NCBI GenBank assembly: GCA_052143655.1
Contig: JBKQSL010000454.1
Span: 1 to 8,175, forward strand
Direction of reading: 5' to 3'
DNA from: CAVSUR01 sp052143655
Lineage (GTDB): Bacteria > Actinomycetota > Actinomycetes > Streptosporangiales > Streptosporangiaceae
DNA: 8,175 nt
Made by a program: the position numbers and the translations under genes. This document shows positions 7,408-8,175 of this stretch, piece by piece. The first letter of the stretch is position 1; each line of letters opens with the position of its first letter. Under the pieces are notes generated by a model. It did not search any database, had not been told where the DNA came from, and saw only the letters and a program-made list of their open reading frames with translations.

Positions 7408-7803
7408 GTGCGCTTTCTTTCCGAGGAATGGATCGAATACCGGCTGGAGCGCTCGGCAGAATTCATCCTCGCCGAGCGGGCGGACCTGCGGGTGCAGCAT
7501 GTGGTGCACGACTGCCCGGACGGCCGGGTGATCCACTACTACGACGAACTTGCGGAAGGCCGCCTGGTCCGCAGCGGCCTCGGCGATATCGAGGACCCCG
7601 CCTTCTGCCTGCACCGAACCTGCGACGACGAAATGAACATCCTGCGCGGTGACATGGACCCCTATATCGCGGTCGTGGACGGCGCCGTCCGGGTCGAGGG
7701 TGACGTCGCCCACCTGCTGTCCTTTCTGCCGCTGCTGGCACACCACCAGAAAGAGCTGGACGAGATTTTCGCCAGCCTGGTGGAAGTGGTCGACTCGCCC
7801 TAG
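7408..7803 (+). CDS. Small SCP2-like (sterol carrier fold) protein of unknown function
   Basis: 131 residues from GTG 7408, preceded by GAGGG (7396-7400) that overlaps the regulator's stop codon, so translation is probably coupled. The pattern resembles SCP2-like domains. There is an early strand pair (LRVQHVVHDCPDGRVIHYYD, about 27-46). Then comes a typical middle segment (DPAFCLHRTCDDEMNILRGD), where relatives have a substrate-tunnel strand and helix. The late hallmark is VDGAVRVEGDVAHLLSFLPLL (about 89-109), matching the V.G.....L pattern of the fold. There is no signal peptide or membrane segment, so it is cytosolic. SCP2 domains bind hydrophobic ligands or act as accessory domains; which ligand applies here is unknown. 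Its tight pairing with a StrR-type regulator suggests a role in the same pathway. The assignment rests on motif appearance only and needs a profile search. Confidence 0.72.
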   Translation: MRFLSEEWIEYRLERSAEFILAERADLRVQHVVHDCPDGRVIHYYDELAEGRLVRSGLGDIEDPAFCLHRTCDDEMNILRGDMDPYIAVVDGAVRVEGDVAHLLSFLPLLAHHQKELDEIFASLVEVVDSP

Positions 7804-7866
7804 CGCGACTGCTGGCGTGGTCCAGCGGCATGAACCCGGCGAGGTAGCCCTCGGCCGGGCTGCACC

Positions 7867-7937
7867 GGGCTTTGCCGCATTCCCGTGCTGGGCTTTGCTG
7901 CATTCCGAGGTGAGATTTTGCCCGCATTTCCCAGACG
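7867..7937. repeat. Three imperfect 23-24 base tandem repeats
   Basis: Units start GGGCTTTGCCGCATTCC (7867), GGGCTTTGCTGCATTCC (7890) and GATTTTGCCCGCATTTCC (7914). They share a TTTGC.GCATT-like core at constant spacing. The third is the most diverged. They lie about 65 bases downstream of the SCP2-like gene. Confidence 0.6.
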
Positions 7938-8093
7938 CGCCGCTTGACCGAGTTGTTATGGGCCTGGTGACGATGACAGCGTAATGAGCCTGCCGTTCTG
8001 GCTGGACACCGCTGGCCACATTCGAACGCCCACAGGAGAGCCCATTGACCCAATGCCAGCGGCTTTAGCGCGAAACGGTTGAGAGCTGGTTCC

Positions 8094-8151
8094 GTTCCTG
8101 GTTGCGCTGCGTGATTGTTCCTGGCTGCGGGCTTGTTGTTCAGGTTTCCTG
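8094..8151. repeat. Repeated GTTCCTGG motif near the right edge
   Basis: GTTCCTGGTTGCGC (8094) and GTTCCTGGCTGCGG (8117) are 23 bases apart, and GTTTCCTG follows at 8144. The spacing of 23 and then 27 bases is loose. The next repeat may lie beyond the window. Confidence 0.35.
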
Positions 8152-8175
8152 CGAGATGGGTGAGGCTCCCGCTAG

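Larger units (their letters stand above)
7804..8175. other. 372-base stretch without a convincing gene
   Basis: No reading frame here shows the codon bias of the neighbouring genes. A weak hairpin follows the SCP2-like gene (GCTGG 7811-7815 pairing with CCAGC 7822-7826, 6-base loop, no T tract). An 8-base inverted repeat, CCGCTGGC (8009-8016) and GCCAGCGG (8055-8062), brackets a 38-base spacer. Two sets of short imperfect repeats are listed separately. The character suggests intergenic DNA or the flank of another mobile element lying to the right. Confidence 0.55.

Noticed and set aside
7984..8082. 32-residue plus-strand frame starting MSLPFWLDTAGHIRTP
   Set aside because: It looks somewhat protein-like, but there is no clear ribosome site, and it is too short to support alone; it may be a fragment of an unrelated gene.
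1..8175. CRISPR array, tRNA or rRNA genes
   Set aside because: No regularly spaced identical repeats and no tRNA- or rRNA-like segments were seen on reading either strand.

Overview
This is a strongly GC-rich window (G/C-biased third codon positions, GTG and TTG starts) typical of a filamentous actinomycete. Codon bias, the ECF41-type sigma factor, the lanthipeptide-style ABC exporters and the StrR-type ParB-like regulator all point to Streptomyces or a relative. The genus cannot be fixed from the window.

Left part (1-2274, minus strand): a two-gene operon. An ECF41-group (SigJ-like) sigma factor with a fused SnoaL-like C-terminal domain is followed after 3 bases by a NAD(P)/FAD-dependent oxidoreductase that runs off the left edge. 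ECF41 sigma factors are known to be linked to carboxymuconolactone decarboxylase, oxidoreductase or epimerase (COE) genes, so this is a classic regulator-target pair.

Centre (2517-5522, minus strand): two overlapping ABC exporter genes of the actinobacterial lanthipeptide-transporter type (membrane domain plus ATPase, with the signature form GGQWQ or TGQWQ). Both are damaged. The upstream one has a one-base frameshift near 4506-4511. The downstream one has lost most of its membrane domain by an in-frame deletion and also carries an in-frame TGA where family members have a Trp. A hairpin pair separates them from the sigma-factor operon.

Right-centre (5523-6371): mostly non-coding. It holds a decayed IS5-family transposase fragment whose frameshift is explained exactly by a 16-base tandem duplication. 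Next to it is a short minus-strand peptide reading frame, broken by one base, that looks like a possible RiPP precursor remnant. A good sigma70-type promoter drives the next gene rightward.

Right part (6372-7803, plus strand): a StrR-type ParB-domain transcriptional activator and, 10 bases downstream, a small SCP2-like (sterol-carrier fold) protein. The last 370 bases contain no convincing gene, only short imperfect repeats.

Overall reading (inference): the window looks like the border of a secondary-metabolite locus in decay. The regulator and SCP2-like gene are intact, while the export machinery, a possible precursor and an insertion sequence are broken. An unrelated, intact ECF41 module lies to the left.
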